NCBI GenBank assembly: GCA_944391055.1
Contig: CALXSF010000004.1
Span: 33,374-97,373 of the forward strand
Length of the DNA stretch: 64,000 bases
DNA from: an uncultured Kiritimatiellota bacterium
Lineage (GTDB): Bacteria; Verrucomicrobiota; Kiritimatiellia; RFP12; DVOR01
Direction: 5' to 3'
How positions within the stretch are numbered: the first letter of the stretch is position 1; every line of letters starts with the position of its first letter. This document shows, in pieces, positions 36,601-45,580 of this stretch. The notes beneath the pieces were generated by a model. The model made no database searches. It had not been told where the DNA came from and saw only the letters and a program-made list of their open reading frames with translations. Made by a program: the position numbers and the translations under genes.

Positions 36601-38543
36601 CGCAGGGCCTTCCCCTCCGCTTGGCCCCCGCCGAGCCGCCAAGCGGCGGCGTCGACGCCGCCGACGTCAAAGGCGGTCTGCGGCGGCAGCGACGCCCCGG
36701 ACGTCGCGTCGGAGAAATCCGTCCAAAGCGCCCACGGCCCCTCCGCCTGGCCGGGCGCCTGCGGCTCCGCCCACACCTCCAGCACGCGGCGTTCGTAGGC
36801 GTCCGGGGCGTAGGCGACGTAGCGCGTGAGGCGGGAGAGATGTGTCCAGTCATACACGGCGTCGATCTGATTGCCTAAGTTGTCGCGGTGCGTGCTGAAA
36901 GAGCCGATGCCGATTTCCTCGGCCCCTGGGTCGGCACCCAAAAAGCCATTGTAGGCAAACAGCATTTCCGCGGCGGGGTCGGTCCAATCCCCGGCTGCGC
37001 CCTCGCGGATTCGGGCCACCTGCATGCAGCCCCAAAGCCCGCCCCCGGAGGCCAGCGTGTCGTTCCAGCCAAAGGCGCCGGCATGGGCCTCGGCGGGGAA
37101 GCCCGGCTGGTCGGCGGCCGTGTAGGTGTAGGGCGAGAACTCGATGACGCCGCGGCCCCCGGTCACGGACTTGGCGAAGTTGCCGCGGTTCCCGAAGACG
37201 GCGAGCCTCTCGACGATGGCCTTGCGCGCGGGACCGCCGGCCGCCGGGATGCCCGTCTGCGCGGGGTCGTTGCCAAACGCCCGCGCGTCCATCGAGACCC
37301 AGACGAACTGCGCGGGCAGCCCGGGCCGCTTGAGCTCCAGATAGTACCCCACGCGGGCGATCGCCCCGGGAACGGCCTCCCCCGCCGTCCGCGCGCCCGT
37401 GGCCAAATCGGTCGCGCTCAGCCGCACAAAGCCCTCGCGGAACATTTCCGGCACGTTCGCCTCCGCGCCGAAGCCAAGCAGCTCGATGGCCGCCGCGTCG
37501 GCCTCGGCGCGCAGATCGCCGCAAACGAGGGCGGCGGCGGAGACCTCGCCATTCCGGAAGGCCCGGTCGCAGGGGAAGACTAGGACGCGCGGATCCTCCG
37601 GGTCAAGCCGCCCGCCGGAGAGGGTCGGGCCGCCCGTCAGGGCAAGCGTGCCTCCGACGAACGCCCCCGCTGGTCGATTGAGGCGCACACGCACCTCCCC
37701 AGCGACGCCGTTGTGGAGATGGACGATGGCTGGCGGCGCGGCGTTCAGCGCCCGGATCGCCTCGGCGAAGGCCTCGCGCCAAGCGGCGGCGACGCGAATG
37801 CTTCCCTGTTCGTTCGGGTGGACGCCGTCCGCCTTGTAAAGCGTCGCGTCGAAGGCGTCGCCGAAGGCTTGGCGGCAGACATCGGCGAGGCGGACGTTCG
37901 GGCGGTCGAAGGGCGCGGCCTTGGCCTCCGCCGCGGCGCGGATGAGGTCGTTGAACGGCCCGAAGCGACCGTCGGATTTGTTGCCGGGGACGACGGGCAG
38001 CAAGGTGGAGACGAGCACTTGGCTGTGGGGGCGCAGGTCGACCAAACGCGAGGCCAGCTCCACCCAGCCCGCGAAGACCGCCTCAATGCCGGCCGCGTCG
38101 TCGGAGGGAAGGAACGAAAGATCGTTGATGCCGAGCATGAGGGTGATGACGTCGGGATGGCCGGCGTGCTCAAGCGCGCTCTCGGCATTGAAGCGATGCG
38201 CGCCGTATTGGTTGCCGGAAACGGGGCGGATGAGCCCGCCATAAATCCCGCAATGCCAAGCCCAAGCCGGATTGTCCTCGACCTCCTCGGTGCCCTGGTG
38301 GCCGGTCCGGAACCCCACGCAGCGGACGGGCTGCCCGGCCTCGGTGAGCTGGCGCCAAAGTTGGTAGCGATAGCCGCCGCGCGTGGCGACGTCGCCGCGG
38401 TCGGGGTGGCCCATGTCCCGCTCGCCCTCGGTGATGGAGTCGCCCATCGGCATCCAGACAAGCGTGTCCGGCAGCCGCTCCTCGGCGCCGCGCCCAAGGA
38501 CGGCGGCGGACAGCGCAAGCAACACGGCGGCAAGCAATCTCAT
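33624..38543 (-). CDS. Very large secreted protein with two SGNH/GDSL hydrolase domains
   Basis: 1639 residues with signal peptide (LLAAVLLALSAAVLG). The first SGNH domain has GDSITEG (S36), GINDLSF and DGVHPN. The second has GDSITHG (S917), GTNDAGG and DNLHPN (D1132/H1135). Both catalytic triads look complete. Between them is a beta-rich region with a LamG-like module (about 620-850); further beta-sandwich segments, including a repeated YYLELxRPG module, surround them. SGNH esterases deacetylate sugars, xylan or sialic acid. Encoded 14 bases after a sialidase-containing protein, sialate O-acetylesterase activity is a reasonable guess, not shown. Confidence 0.85.
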   Translation of the reverse strand: MRLLAAVLLALSAAVLGRGAEERLPDTLVWMPMGDSITEGERDMGHPDRGDVATRGGYRYQLWRQLTEAGQPVRCVGFRTGHQGTEEVEDNPAWAWHCGIYGGLIRPVSGNQYGAHRFNAESALEHAGHPDVITLMLGINDLSFLPSDDAAGIEAVFAGWVELASRLVDLRPHSQVLVSTLLPVVPGNKSDGRFGPFNDLIRAAAEAKAAPFDRPNVRLADVCRQAFGDAFDATLYKADGVHPNEQGSIRVAAAWREAFAEAIRALNAAPPAIVHLHNGVAGEVRVRLNRPAGAFVGGTLALTGGPTLSGGRLDPEDPRVLVFPCDRAFRNGEVSAAALVCGDLRAEADAAAIELLGFGAEANVPEMFREGFVRLSATDLATGARTAGEAVPGAIARVGYYLELKRPGLPAQFVWVSMDARAFGNDPAQTGIPAAGGPARKAIVERLAVFGNRGNFAKSVTGGRGVIEFSPYTYTAADQPGFPAEAHAGAFGWNDTLASGGGLWGCMQVARIREGAAGDWTDPAAEMLFAYNGFLGADPGAEEIGIGSFSTHRDNLGNQIDAVYDWTHLSRLTRYVAYAPDAYERRVLEVWAEPQAPGQAEGPWALWTDFSDATSGASLPPQTAFDVGGVDAAAWRLGGGQAEGKALRTGGGAAPTLTFGGRALGVGYDSADALTVVAVVRGVPWREADGKPLIHVGDGKTGVGCALRVANGRPTLAGTWGNGVWGGCNVFPPADALDGEGSVCVAFTTGTRPVRMTVFPCEGGTPAWTAVTGLQGTGLGADRICFGNFVGATAGGLDFTLERVAVFRGEASDAAIVAFARDGMARCGAGAVCTRFDAARTRLGLDTGALALAPVGSRAVLTLPEDGAADWEAVWEALVDWSEACPPALTLSVLGNRLLATVRRAEANLTVLPMGDSITHGSSNGANWRRPLFDGFAADAWSVRSAGFWENLYSDALAAANAPTLPECRRHNGISGQRIHTGGNRAGYLEGVANFLDAAGHPDVITLMIGTNDAGGDPAAAFAQWRALVRRLVALRPDAWVIVSPIIATRGQTEEDYKADAFRPAYNEAILSLFDISERTVEADGAAVPCVLGVPNAAGRAAFGETAKVRLASMLDAIGFAERGAANPWFLDNLHPNQAGYNRMAAVWRAAIEQIAAREEGLREALAVVAAWSPEGDCARVAVALNHNVVPDGLRLTVAGQEAEGLTLSEDGRVLTGALPQPLAAGREVALSLTARRAGQAAAETAEAAFAPAGLGAKANIPEAEGYIRVRWTPEGLRSAAVRDEAEAALEKDTVPDFDRVAYYLELARPGGPVRTVWVSAAAAPGALPLGLPDAVLQADLRDAHVFGNAFPEAAGPAACFVAFAPGSAGSADGASGLPAGLAGWYDWNDTLNATGAYGIFQFWLRTAEAATPATLLFAYNRWGSDSGEDEVLIGDLATHTSGRTPSVNGVFLDEFAEAFTFGAYAVRNLEIWVRPTPPPKPNGADDDASAYSPAAAATLTRVNGNVVPSAVRALGNGRPLDAAATSEALACLDGIAHADGEGGVEVCYDFAVTDLTFDGGRLAVAAALRAPVGASFVPGTTFRLRSVSDDRVLGVSEAVGPDGRSVTITAPQESDGGLFRVEACRSASPLAAEAAQGG

Positions 38544-38557
38544 GGGAACTCCTCCCT

Positions 38558-41500
38558 TCAGCGCAGATAAGGCGCAAGGTCGATCCGCTCGAAACGGATT
38601 TGGTTGTTGGCCTCGTAAAGGACGCCCAGTGTCGTCTCGTCAAGCAGGCAGAGCGAGACATAACCCTGCCCGCCGGTCGCCCCGGCGTGGATCACGAGGG
38701 GATTCTCCAGATCCCAGGCCACGCCCTCCTGCCCGGCGTCCGGGTTGTCCGCGGTGAGATCGCGCCCGAAGACAAGCGCCAGCTTGGCGCGGGTGTCGGG
38801 GTCGAGCTGGTGGGCCAGCACATAACGCCCCACCCCGTCGGCGCCCGTGCCGATGCGCAGGCACGAGCCTTGGACGTGGATGACGTTGGGGATGTCGGCG
38901 AGCGGCTTCCAGGTCTCAAAGTCGGTGGTTCGGAAAAAGAGCCTGCGGCCGTTCCCGGCCCCCCATGAGCCGCCCTTGGACATCATGAGCCACGAGCCAT
39001 CGTCCAATTCGAGGATGCAATTCTCCTGCGCGTTGCCGGGCGGCATGGGGGTGAGGCCCGTCGTCCGCCAGGTTTCGCCGCCGTCGGTGGAATAGGCGGC
39101 GCAGCACTGCGCGTCGCCGGTACCGTTGTTCACGAAGGCCTGGACGGGGAAGACGAGCGTCCCCCGCGGCATCCCCGCGCGGCCAATCCGCGTGACCATG
39201 CCATGCCCCGGGCCCGCGAGGACGCCGCGCCCGGGGTGGGCCGACTTGCCGATGCCCGCGAGGATATCGGCCTTGACGGAACGCCGCCCCTCCCACGGCG
39301 CGTCGGGGTCGGCGCCGCGGGAGTAAAGCACGCAGTCGTTGCGCGCGCTGTCCGTGCCGGCGTAAGAAAGCCCGCCGCCGGTGATGGCCATCAGCCAGTA
39401 ACGTTCCCCCTCGGGGTCGAAGAGGAGGGCGGCATCGCCGATATCCATTTCCTTGGTAATCCGGGCCCGGTCGGCACCCAAGGGATAGGAACCGTCGTTG
39501 GCGCGGAAGTTGTCCACGTCCACGGCCAGGCGCGGCTTGCCCCACGTGCGGCCGAAGTCCGCGCTGAAGGACTCGCCCAGATCGATGCCGCTGAGGCGGG
39601 AATCCCCCAGGTCGCCGCCGCCGTAACGGACGTCATAGACCGCCACCACCCCGCCCGCGCCGTCGGTGGCCAGGGCGGGGATACGGTAAATCGTGGCGCC
39701 ATCTCCCTCCGCGGCCAGGGCGCTGTCCGCGGGCACGAAGCCATCCTTCACCAAATTGTCCGCCACCACGGCGGCGATATGCGCGGTCGTGCCCGTGCCG
39801 CCCCACGTGCCCGCGGCCACGGAGACCGAGCCGTTGACGTCGGTCGGGCCCGCGAGGGTGACCTGCGCGCCGTCCGTCACGGCAAGCCCCGTGAAGGTGA
39901 GCGTGCCCGTGGCCGCCGCGCCCTCGGGCGTCTCGAGACGTGCGGCATGGGCCACGCCGTCGATCGTCAGCGTATAGAGCCCGCCGGGGACAAGGCCCGT
40001 GCCGGAAAGGGTCAGCGTCAGCGTCGTCCGCCCCGCGGCGCCAAGATCCGCCGGATCCCCCGCGAAGGCGAAACCCAAAAGCGTGGCCGTACCCGAGCCG
40101 GCCGCGAGGGGACGCTCCGCGGGCGCGGCGGGCCGCAGGTCGGCCAAAGGGCCCGGCGCGCCGGCCGTTTCCTCGGCGCGGACCTTGAGGAAGGGGAAGC
40201 CCGGCGCCGTCGCCTCAAGCGTCGCCCCCGCCGCGACCGGCGCGGGGAAGGCGGCCAACCGCTCCCACGCGCCATCGAGCGTCCGCGCGCCCAACAGGGA
40301 AAGCGCGCCGTTGCGCAAGGCCGGCGTCCCGTCCGAAAGCGTCACCGACACGCGGTCGCCGACCTCCAGCCGCCCGACGGCGACCTCCGCCGCGCCGCCC
40401 CCGTCCATCCCGAACGCCCACAGCGCCAACGCGGCGTCGCGGTCGCCCAGCCGCTCGCCGTTCACCGAGACCTCCGGCACGGTCAGGGCGCCGCGCACCC
40501 GAAGTAGATGCAGCAACGGACCAACACCCAGCCCGCGCAGCGCCTCGGGCACGTCGTAAAGCGCGGCGACGGGGTTGTCGGGCACGGCCGTTTCCGCGAA
40601 GTCCACCCGCGCGGCATGGACGCGCAGCCCCGCGAGCGGCAGCGCGCCCGTCGCCGCCGCCCCGATCGTGACCGCCGAGAGCGGCGCGTCGCTCCACTTG
40701 ATGCCCGGGGCCTCGGCCAAAAGGCGGCCATCCTCCCACAGCGCCGCGCCGCCGGCGGTGGAATAGACGAGCGTCCAGAGATGGCGCCCCGCGGCGGGAC
40801 GGCCATACGTCACGGTCGCAACATGCTCCATGGAGCCGCTGTGGCGGATGGGGTGGCCCGCCGCGCACGCCTCGGCCTGCGCCGTGAAGACCTCCCCGTC
40901 GCCGCGCGTCACCTCCCACCCCACGAGCGCGCCCGTGGCGCCCTCGGGCAACGTCGCGTCCACCGTCACGGCCACCGCCGCATGGCCCACGCCGAAACCG
41001 GAAAGGCGGAGCGGCCCGCCCGACAAGACCAACTCCGGCTCGCAGACCGGCGCGGCGGGCAACACCCAGCGCGCCGCCGCGTCCGTGCAGACAAAGGGGC
41101 TCTCCGCGACGCCCAGGCGCAGCGTCGCGGCGTGGACCGTCAGCCCCGCCATCGGCGAATCGGGCGCGTCCGAGGCGTCGTTGCCAAAGGTGAGGAACGG
41201 TACCGCCGTCCCCGCCCAGACCAACCCGGGCGAGGCGTAGGCCAGGGCCCCGTCCACCCAGACCCGCGTGCCCGAGGTGGCCGAATCGCGCGCCGCGCCC
41301 CCCACGTTCGGCCGCTCGGAGTCATAGGTCAGGCGGATGCGGTGTCGGCCCGGCGCGAGCGCCACGGTTTGGGCCACCTGCGACCAGCCATCGTAAAAGG
41401 CCGAGAGTTCCCCCGCCTCCCGGCAGGCGAAGCGCACCTCGTGCGTGCCGGAGCGGAAACCCAGGAGCGTTCCCGTCGCCCCCTCGGGCACCGTCACCTC

Positions 41501-42622
41501 GGCCGTCAGCGTGAAGGCCGTCGTCGGCGCGAAGCCGCCGACGGCCAACGGCCCGCCCGCCAAGGTCAGCCCGCCATCCGCCCCGACCGTCGCGTCCGCG
41601 GGGATGAGCGGCGCCGCGTCCGGGTCGTCGCACGCGAAGCCCGCGAAGGCGGGTGCCTTCCCCTCGATGAGCAGACGGTTGCCCGCCACCTCGGGATCCT
41701 GCCACACGCGCACGTAATCGATCTCGTGGGCGATGGGATAGCCCGCGCCATCCGTCGGCGGGTCGTTGGCCATGCTCCCCAGCGCCAGGTTCAGCACGAA
41801 GTGGAAAAGATTGTCCGCGAAGGGCGTCTCGCCGCTCTGCGGGGCCACGAGCGCGCCGGGGTCGCGCACAAGCACCGGTTCCCCGTCGAAGGTGATGGCC
41901 AGGCGTTCGGGCGTCCACTCCAACCCATACTCATGCCAGGCCGCGTCCGCGAGATCCGCTTGGTCCAAATCCTCGCACAGGAGCGTCTCGCCGTCCATCT
42001 TGTAGGCCGCGCCCGTCCACGAATCGCCCCAATGCAGGGTGGAATGGATGGTTTGGCGCGCCTGCGCGGCGGCCTCCGCGCCGTCGCCGTCGCGCGTCGC
42101 GTACTCCATCAGGTCGATCTCGCCGCACTGCGGCCACGGGACGGTGGAGACCGCCCGCCAGAACGCTTCGGCGTCGCCGAGATCCCCCGGCGGGGTCTGC
42201 GTCGTGCCCAGCATCCAGATGGCCGGCCACGCCCCCGAGGCGACGCTGAAGCGCGCCCGAACCGCCACCCGCCCATAGCGCATGGAGAACTTGCCGAAGG
42301 AGTTCACCGACCCCGAGGCGTAGGGCTTGGACTTGGTGTAACTCCTCCAATCCTCCCAGCCGTTCCGCCCGTAGAAGGGATTGGAATACCCGGCCTCGTC
42401 AAAGGTCGCCGTCAGCCGCAGCACGCCGTCCGCGACCGTGAGGTTTGCCGGGCCGGCGCGATAGAGCTGCGCCGCGCGGTCGTTCCGGACCAACCCCTGC
42501 TCCGCCGTCCACCGCGCGGCATCCAGCGCCGCCCCCTCGAACTCGTCATGCCACACCAGCACCTCCGTCGCCGAAACCAGCGACGCGGCGAACGAAACCA
42601 GAATGAGCCCAAGTCCGCGCAT
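38558..42622 (-). CDS. Secreted GH16-LamG-GH33 fusion (endo-glycanase plus sialidase)
   Basis: 1354 residues with signal peptide. The N-terminal GH16 domain (about 20-310) has the catalytic GEIDLMEY, E168 and E173 being nucleophile and acid/base, and FHFVLNLALGS. Two concanavalin-like modules follow (about 325-510 and 515-680), then Ig-like segments. The C-terminal propeller (about 955-1354) is a sialidase: YRIPAL near 978 with the Arg of the triad, and Asp boxes SADFGRTW and STDGGETW. GH16 and GH33 in one chain is unusual; it would couple sialic acid removal to endo-cleavage, as needed for mucin O-glycans. ATG 42622 follows GAGGAG. Confidence 0.9.
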   Translation of the reverse strand: MRGLGLILVSFAASLVSATEVLVWHDEFEGAALDAARWTAEQGLVRNDRAAQLYRAGPANLTVADGVLRLTATFDEAGYSNPFYGRNGWEDWRSYTKSKPYASGSVNSFGKFSMRYGRVAVRARFSVASGAWPAIWMLGTTQTPPGDLGDAEAFWRAVSTVPWPQCGEIDLMEYATRDGDGAEAAAQARQTIHSTLHWGDSWTGAAYKMDGETLLCEDLDQADLADAAWHEYGLEWTPERLAITFDGEPVLVRDPGALVAPQSGETPFADNLFHFVLNLALGSMANDPPTDGAGYPIAHEIDYVRVWQDPEVAGNRLLIEGKAPAFAGFACDDPDAAPLIPADATVGADGGLTLAGGPLAVGGFAPTTAFTLTAEVTVPEGATGTLLGFRSGTHEVRFACREAGELSAFYDGWSQVAQTVALAPGRHRIRLTYDSERPNVGGAARDSATSGTRVWVDGALAYASPGLVWAGTAVPFLTFGNDASDAPDSPMAGLTVHAATLRLGVAESPFVCTDAAARWVLPAAPVCEPELVLSGGPLRLSGFGVGHAAVAVTVDATLPEGATGALVGWEVTRGDGEVFTAQAEACAAGHPIRHSGSMEHVATVTYGRPAAGRHLWTLVYSTAGGAALWEDGRLLAEAPGIKWSDAPLSAVTIGAAATGALPLAGLRVHAARVDFAETAVPDNPVAALYDVPEALRGLGVGPLLHLLRVRGALTVPEVSVNGERLGDRDAALALWAFGMDGGGAAEVAVGRLEVGDRVSVTLSDGTPALRNGALSLLGARTLDGAWERLAAFPAPVAAGATLEATAPGFPFLKVRAEETAGAPGPLADLRPAAPAERPLAAGSGTATLLGFAFAGDPADLGAAGRTTLTLTLSGTGLVPGGLYTLTIDGVAHAARLETPEGAAATGTLTFTGLAVTDGAQVTLAGPTDVNGSVSVAAGTWGGTGTTAHIAAVVADNLVKDGFVPADSALAAEGDGATIYRIPALATDGAGGVVAVYDVRYGGGDLGDSRLSGIDLGESFSADFGRTWGKPRLAVDVDNFRANDGSYPLGADRARITKEMDIGDAALLFDPEGERYWLMAITGGGLSYAGTDSARNDCVLYSRGADPDAPWEGRRSVKADILAGIGKSAHPGRGVLAGPGHGMVTRIGRAGMPRGTLVFPVQAFVNNGTGDAQCCAAYSTDGGETWRTTGLTPMPPGNAQENCILELDDGSWLMMSKGGSWGAGNGRRLFFRTTDFETWKPLADIPNVIHVQGSCLRIGTGADGVGRYVLAHQLDPDTRAKLALVFGRDLTADNPDAGQEGVAWDLENPLVIHAGATGGQGYVSLCLLDETTLGVLYEANNQIRFERIDLAPYLR

Positions 42623-42643
42623 TGACCGCTCCTCAATCCAAAA

Positions 42644-42673
42644 AATGTATCACGCGCCTCGCCGGGCGGCAAC
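42644..42673 (-). promoter_or_regulatory. Possible promoter of the GH16-GH33/SGNH genes
   Basis: TTGCCG (42668-42673) and TACATT (42644-42649), 18-base spacer, minus strand, in the 100-base gap after the PEP-CTERM gene. It would give a ~15-base leader carrying GAGGAG. Confidence 0.45.
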
Positions 42674-42722
42674 GGAAAACGCGTCCCCCGCGCCGATGCC
42701 GACGGGAGGACGCACCCCCGGT

Positions 42723-43358
42723 TCACGCCACCCTGCGCCGAAGCGCCGCCCCCGCCACGCCCAACGCCAGCACCGCCAGCGCCGTCGGCTCGGGCAAGAG
42801 GGCGAAGTCCGCGCCCGTCGCCGCACCCGCCGCCAGATAAAGCGTGCCGTCAGTGGCCGTCGTGAACGCGAGCGTGTCAAGCGTTATCTGTGGGCCCTGC
42901 CATCCAGTCCAATAGATCCCCTCCTCGCCGCCGCCGATCTCCGACACCCCGAACGTCTCGCCGTTGATGTCAAAGGAGTTGAACATCAGCGTATTGTTCT
43001 CCACGGTAAAGACGATCCCGACCACGTTCAGCCCTTCGTGGAGCGCCCCTCGCGAATAAAACGTACCCGCGCCGTTCCTGTAAAGGCGGCCCTGCCAACC
43101 GTTCCCCGCCGCGCCGACGCCGAGATACGCGCCCGAGTTGGCCGAGGAGGTGAGCGTCAGCCGCGGGCCGCTCGCGGGCGCCGCGTCCAACGTAAAGACA
43201 AAGGCCGCCGAATACGTCGCCCCCGTAGTCGGCACGTCCCCGAACGCAGAGAACCCGGAGGTCGCGCCGGCGCCCATGGGTTGCCCCTGCCAATCGATCG
43301 TCACCGCTTGGGCGAGACAGGCCGCACAGGCCGCCGCCGCAATCATCATCAGTTTCAT
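42723..43358 (-). CDS. PEP-CTERM surface protein
   Basis: 211 residues: signal peptide (MIAAAACAACLAQA), a beta-sandwich body with Gly/Thr-rich strands, and a C-terminal PEP-CTERM tail (LPEPTALAVLALGVAG followed by RRR). PEP-CTERM proteins are processed by an exosortase and linked to the envelope or exopolysaccharide. No exosortase is seen here. It lies 100 bases upstream of the GH16-GH33 gene on the same strand and may act with it at the surface. ATG 43358 has AAAGGAATGACAG upstream. Confidence 0.88.
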   Translation of the reverse strand: MKLMMIAAAACAACLAQAVTIDWQGQPMGAGATSGFSAFGDVPTTGATYSAAFVFTLDAAPASGPRLTLTSSANSGAYLGVGAAGNGWQGRLYRNGAGTFYSRGALHEGLNVVGIVFTVENNTLMFNSFDINGETFGVSEIGGGEEGIYWTGWQGPQITLDTLAFTTATDGTLYLAAGAATGADFALLPEPTALAVLALGVAGAALRRRVA

Positions 43359-43409
43359 CTGTCATTCCTTTCGCTGCGGGCGGCAGTCGGTTGCCGCCCA
43401 ACCACCCAT

Positions 43410-43440
43410 AGAATACCACCACCACCACCCATTTGGTCAA
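43410..43440 (-). promoter_or_regulatory. Promoter of the PEP-CTERM gene
   Basis: TTGACC (43435-43440) and TATTCT (43410-43415) on the minus strand, 19-base spacer, with TGG immediately before the -10. It lies back to back with the DJ-1 gene promoter. Confidence 0.5.
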
Positions 43441-43471
43441 GGCCCTTTTCGCGGTTCCCGCCGCGCGCCGA

Positions 43472-43482
43472 TTTGGTATAGT
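43472..43482 (+). promoter_or_regulatory. Extended -10 box of the DJ-1/rpoN/recO operon
   Basis: TTTGG followed by TATAGT (43477-43482), 24 bases before the DJ-1 ATG, with AAGGAGGA in the leader. Confidence 0.55.
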
Positions 43483-43506
43483 GTGCCGAGACAAGGAGGA
43501 ACCGAC

Positions 43507-44064
43507 ATGGCTCTGTTGATGTTGTTGGCGAACGGCTTTGAGGAAATCGAGGCGCTTGGCACGTTGGATCTGCTCCGGCGGGCCGGCGTGGAGACGCGGA
43601 CGTGCACGCTGAACCGCACGCCGCTGACCTTGGGCGCCCACGGGATCGCCGTGGAGGCGGAGCTGTGCCTGACGGAGCTGGACAGCACGGCCTTCGAGGG
43701 CGTCATCCTGCCGGGCGGGCTCGGGGGCGCGGAGGCCCTAGCGGCGACCCAGGGCGTGCTGGAGCTGCTCCGCGACTATGACGCGCAGGGCAAGCTGATC
43801 GCGGCCATCTGCGCGGCCCCCGCGCTGGTGCTGACGGCGGCGGGGCTGCTGCCCGGCGCGCGCAGGGCCACCTGCTACCCGGCGCCGGATTTCGTGGCGG
43901 CCTTGGGCGAAAGTTACGTCCGCGCGCCCGCCGTGACGGAGAGGAACCTCATCACCGCCGAGGGGCCGGGGCGCTTCGCCGACTTCGCGCGGGCGATCAT
44001 CGTCCGCGTGGCGGGCGAGGAGGCGGCGCGCAAGACCTTCGCGGACGCGCTGCTGGAGGCTTGA
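43507..44064 (+). CDS. DJ-1/PfpI family protein
   Basis: 185 residues of the glutamine-amidotransferase-like DJ-1 superfamily. E15 and nucleophile C102 (AAICAAP) form the expected site, and ILPGG precedes it. This resembles the YajL/ThiJ subgroup, described as chaperone or deglycase-like; the exact role is uncertain. ATG 43507 has AAGGAGGA upstream. It heads an operon with rpoN, a dehydrogenase and recO. Confidence 0.9.
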   Translation: MALLMLLANGFEEIEALGTLDLLRRAGVETRTCTLNRTPLTLGAHGIAVEAELCLTELDSTAFEGVILPGGLGGAEALAATQGVLELLRDYDAQGKLIAAICAAPALVLTAAGLLPGARRATCYPAPDFVAALGESYVRAPAVTERNLITAEGPGRFADFARAIIVRVAGEEAARKTFADALLEA

Positions 44065-44071
44065 GGCCCCC

Positions 44072-45580
44072 GTGCCCGGGCTGACCCAACGGCTGGGGGC
44101 GGCGCAGCGTCAGCGGCAGACGCAGGAGACGCGGCTGTCGCTTCAGGCGCGCCAGCGGCTGCGCCTCCTGCCCCTGCCGTTGCAGGCCCTGCGGGCGCAG
44201 CTGCGCCAACAGGCGGCGCAGAACCCTTTTTTGGAATACGACGACCCGCCCGGCGAGACGCTCTCCCTCGACGCGGCGGCGGAGGACCTCGCCCGCGAGG
44301 CGGACGAGACGGAGGATCTCGATTACCTCAACGCCTCCCTGGAGGGCTTCGGCGACCAGGCCGACCCCGAGGCGTTGGCGGAGGCCGCGCGCCGGCACGA
44401 GTGGGTGCTCCAGACGCAGACGGCGCCCGAGACGCTCTTCCGCCACTTGGAGCGGCAGGCGCTCCAGCAACTGCCCCCCGGCCCGCGGCGCGACCTGACC
44501 CTGCTTGTCTGCGACGCCCTCGACGCCGACGGTTACCTGCGCACGGACGCCCACACGCTGCTGGCCGATTGGTGGCAGGCGAACGGCGGCCACCCGCCCC
44601 AGGACTTCTCGGAGCGCGACGTGGAGGCGGCCATCCGCACGGTGCAGACCTTCGACCCCGTGGGCGTTGGGGCGCGCTCGCTGGCGGAGTGCCTGGCGCT
44701 TCAGACGCGGGCCGACCCGCGCACGCTGCCCGACCGCGGGCTCTATCTGCGGCTCTGCGACCGATTGGGGAGCCTCCTCCGCGAGCCTCCCGAGCGGCTG
44801 GCGCGCGCCTTGCGCTGCACGCCGGGCGAGCTGGCGGGGGCCTTGGCCTATCTGCGCACCCTCAATCCCTTCCCGGGGCGCGCCTTCGCCCCCGCCGAGC
44901 CGCCGGAAAGCCCGGAGATCGTCGCCATCCGGGAGCCGGACGGCCGTTGGCGGGCGCTGTGCGACGAACGGCGCTTCCCGCTTTTCCGCGTGGACGAGCG
45001 CGCGGTGGAGGCCGCCAAGGCGGCCGCGCGCTCCCCCGCCGAACGGGCCTGCGTCTCGGATCTCGAGGGGCGCGCGCGCGTGGAGACGGAGGCTTTCCGG
45101 GAACGCAACGACACGCTTCGGCGCGTGGCGCAGGCCATCTTCGACCGCCAAGGGGCCTTCCTCGACGGCGGGGGCGAACCCGCGGCGCTCCGCCCCCTGC
45201 TCCAACGCGAGGTGGCCCAGACGGTGGGGCTCGACGAAAGCATCGTCTCCCGCGCCGTCAAGGACAAGGCCGTCCGCGTGGCGACGAGCCGCAGGCTCAT
45301 CCCGCTCAAGGCCTTCTTCACGCACGCCGTGCCGGGCCCGGGGACTTCCGCGCGCGAGGCGGAGGGGGTCTCGGAGCAGCAGGCGAAAAGCGCGCTGCGG
45401 GATCTGGTGGCGGGCGAATCCCCCGCGCGCCCCCTTTCCGACCAAGCCCTGGCGGAGGCGCTGACGGCGCGGGGCATCGCCTTGGCGCGGCGCACGGTGG
45501 CGAAATACCGGGAACAGCTGGGCATCCCTTCCACGAGGGAGCGGCGCAGGGCCGCCCCGCAAACAAAGGACGAGACATGA
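44072..45580 (+). CDS. rpoN: RNA polymerase sigma-54 factor
   Basis: 502 residues. The Gln/Leu-rich activator-interacting region I is at the N-terminus, an acidic linker (about 60-95) is next, then the core-binding region (FDPVGVGARSLAECL), and finally the HTH and RpoN box (ARRTVAKYRE near 475) for -24/-12 recognition. Start is GTG 44072, 7 bases after the DJ-1 stop. Region I fits starting here. No sigma-54 promoter of GG-N10-GC type was confidently found in the window. Its stop overlaps the next start (ATGA). Confidence 0.95.
   Translation: MPGLTQRLGAAQRQRQTQETRLSLQARQRLRLLPLPLQALRAQLRQQAAQNPFLEYDDPPGETLSLDAAAEDLAREADETEDLDYLNASLEGFGDQADPEALAEAARRHEWVLQTQTAPETLFRHLERQALQQLPPGPRRDLTLLVCDALDADGYLRTDAHTLLADWWQANGGHPPQDFSERDVEAAIRTVQTFDPVGVGARSLAECLALQTRADPRTLPDRGLYLRLCDRLGSLLREPPERLARALRCTPGELAGALAYLRTLNPFPGRAFAPAEPPESPEIVAIREPDGRWRALCDERRFPLFRVDERAVEAAKAAARSPAERACVSDLEGRARVETEAFRERNDTLRRVAQAIFDRQGAFLDGGGEPAALRPLLQREVAQTVGLDESIVSRAVKDKAVRVATSRRLIPLKAFFTHAVPGPGTSAREAEGVSEQQAKSALRDLVAGESPARPLSDQALAEALTARGIALARRTVAKYREQLGIPSTRERRRAAPQTKDET

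Noticed and set aside
43138..43506. N-terminal extension of the DJ-1 gene back to 43138
   Set aside because: It would be antisense to the PEP-CTERM gene; ATG 43507 has an AAGGAGGA ribosome-binding site and starts the DJ-1 fold exactly.
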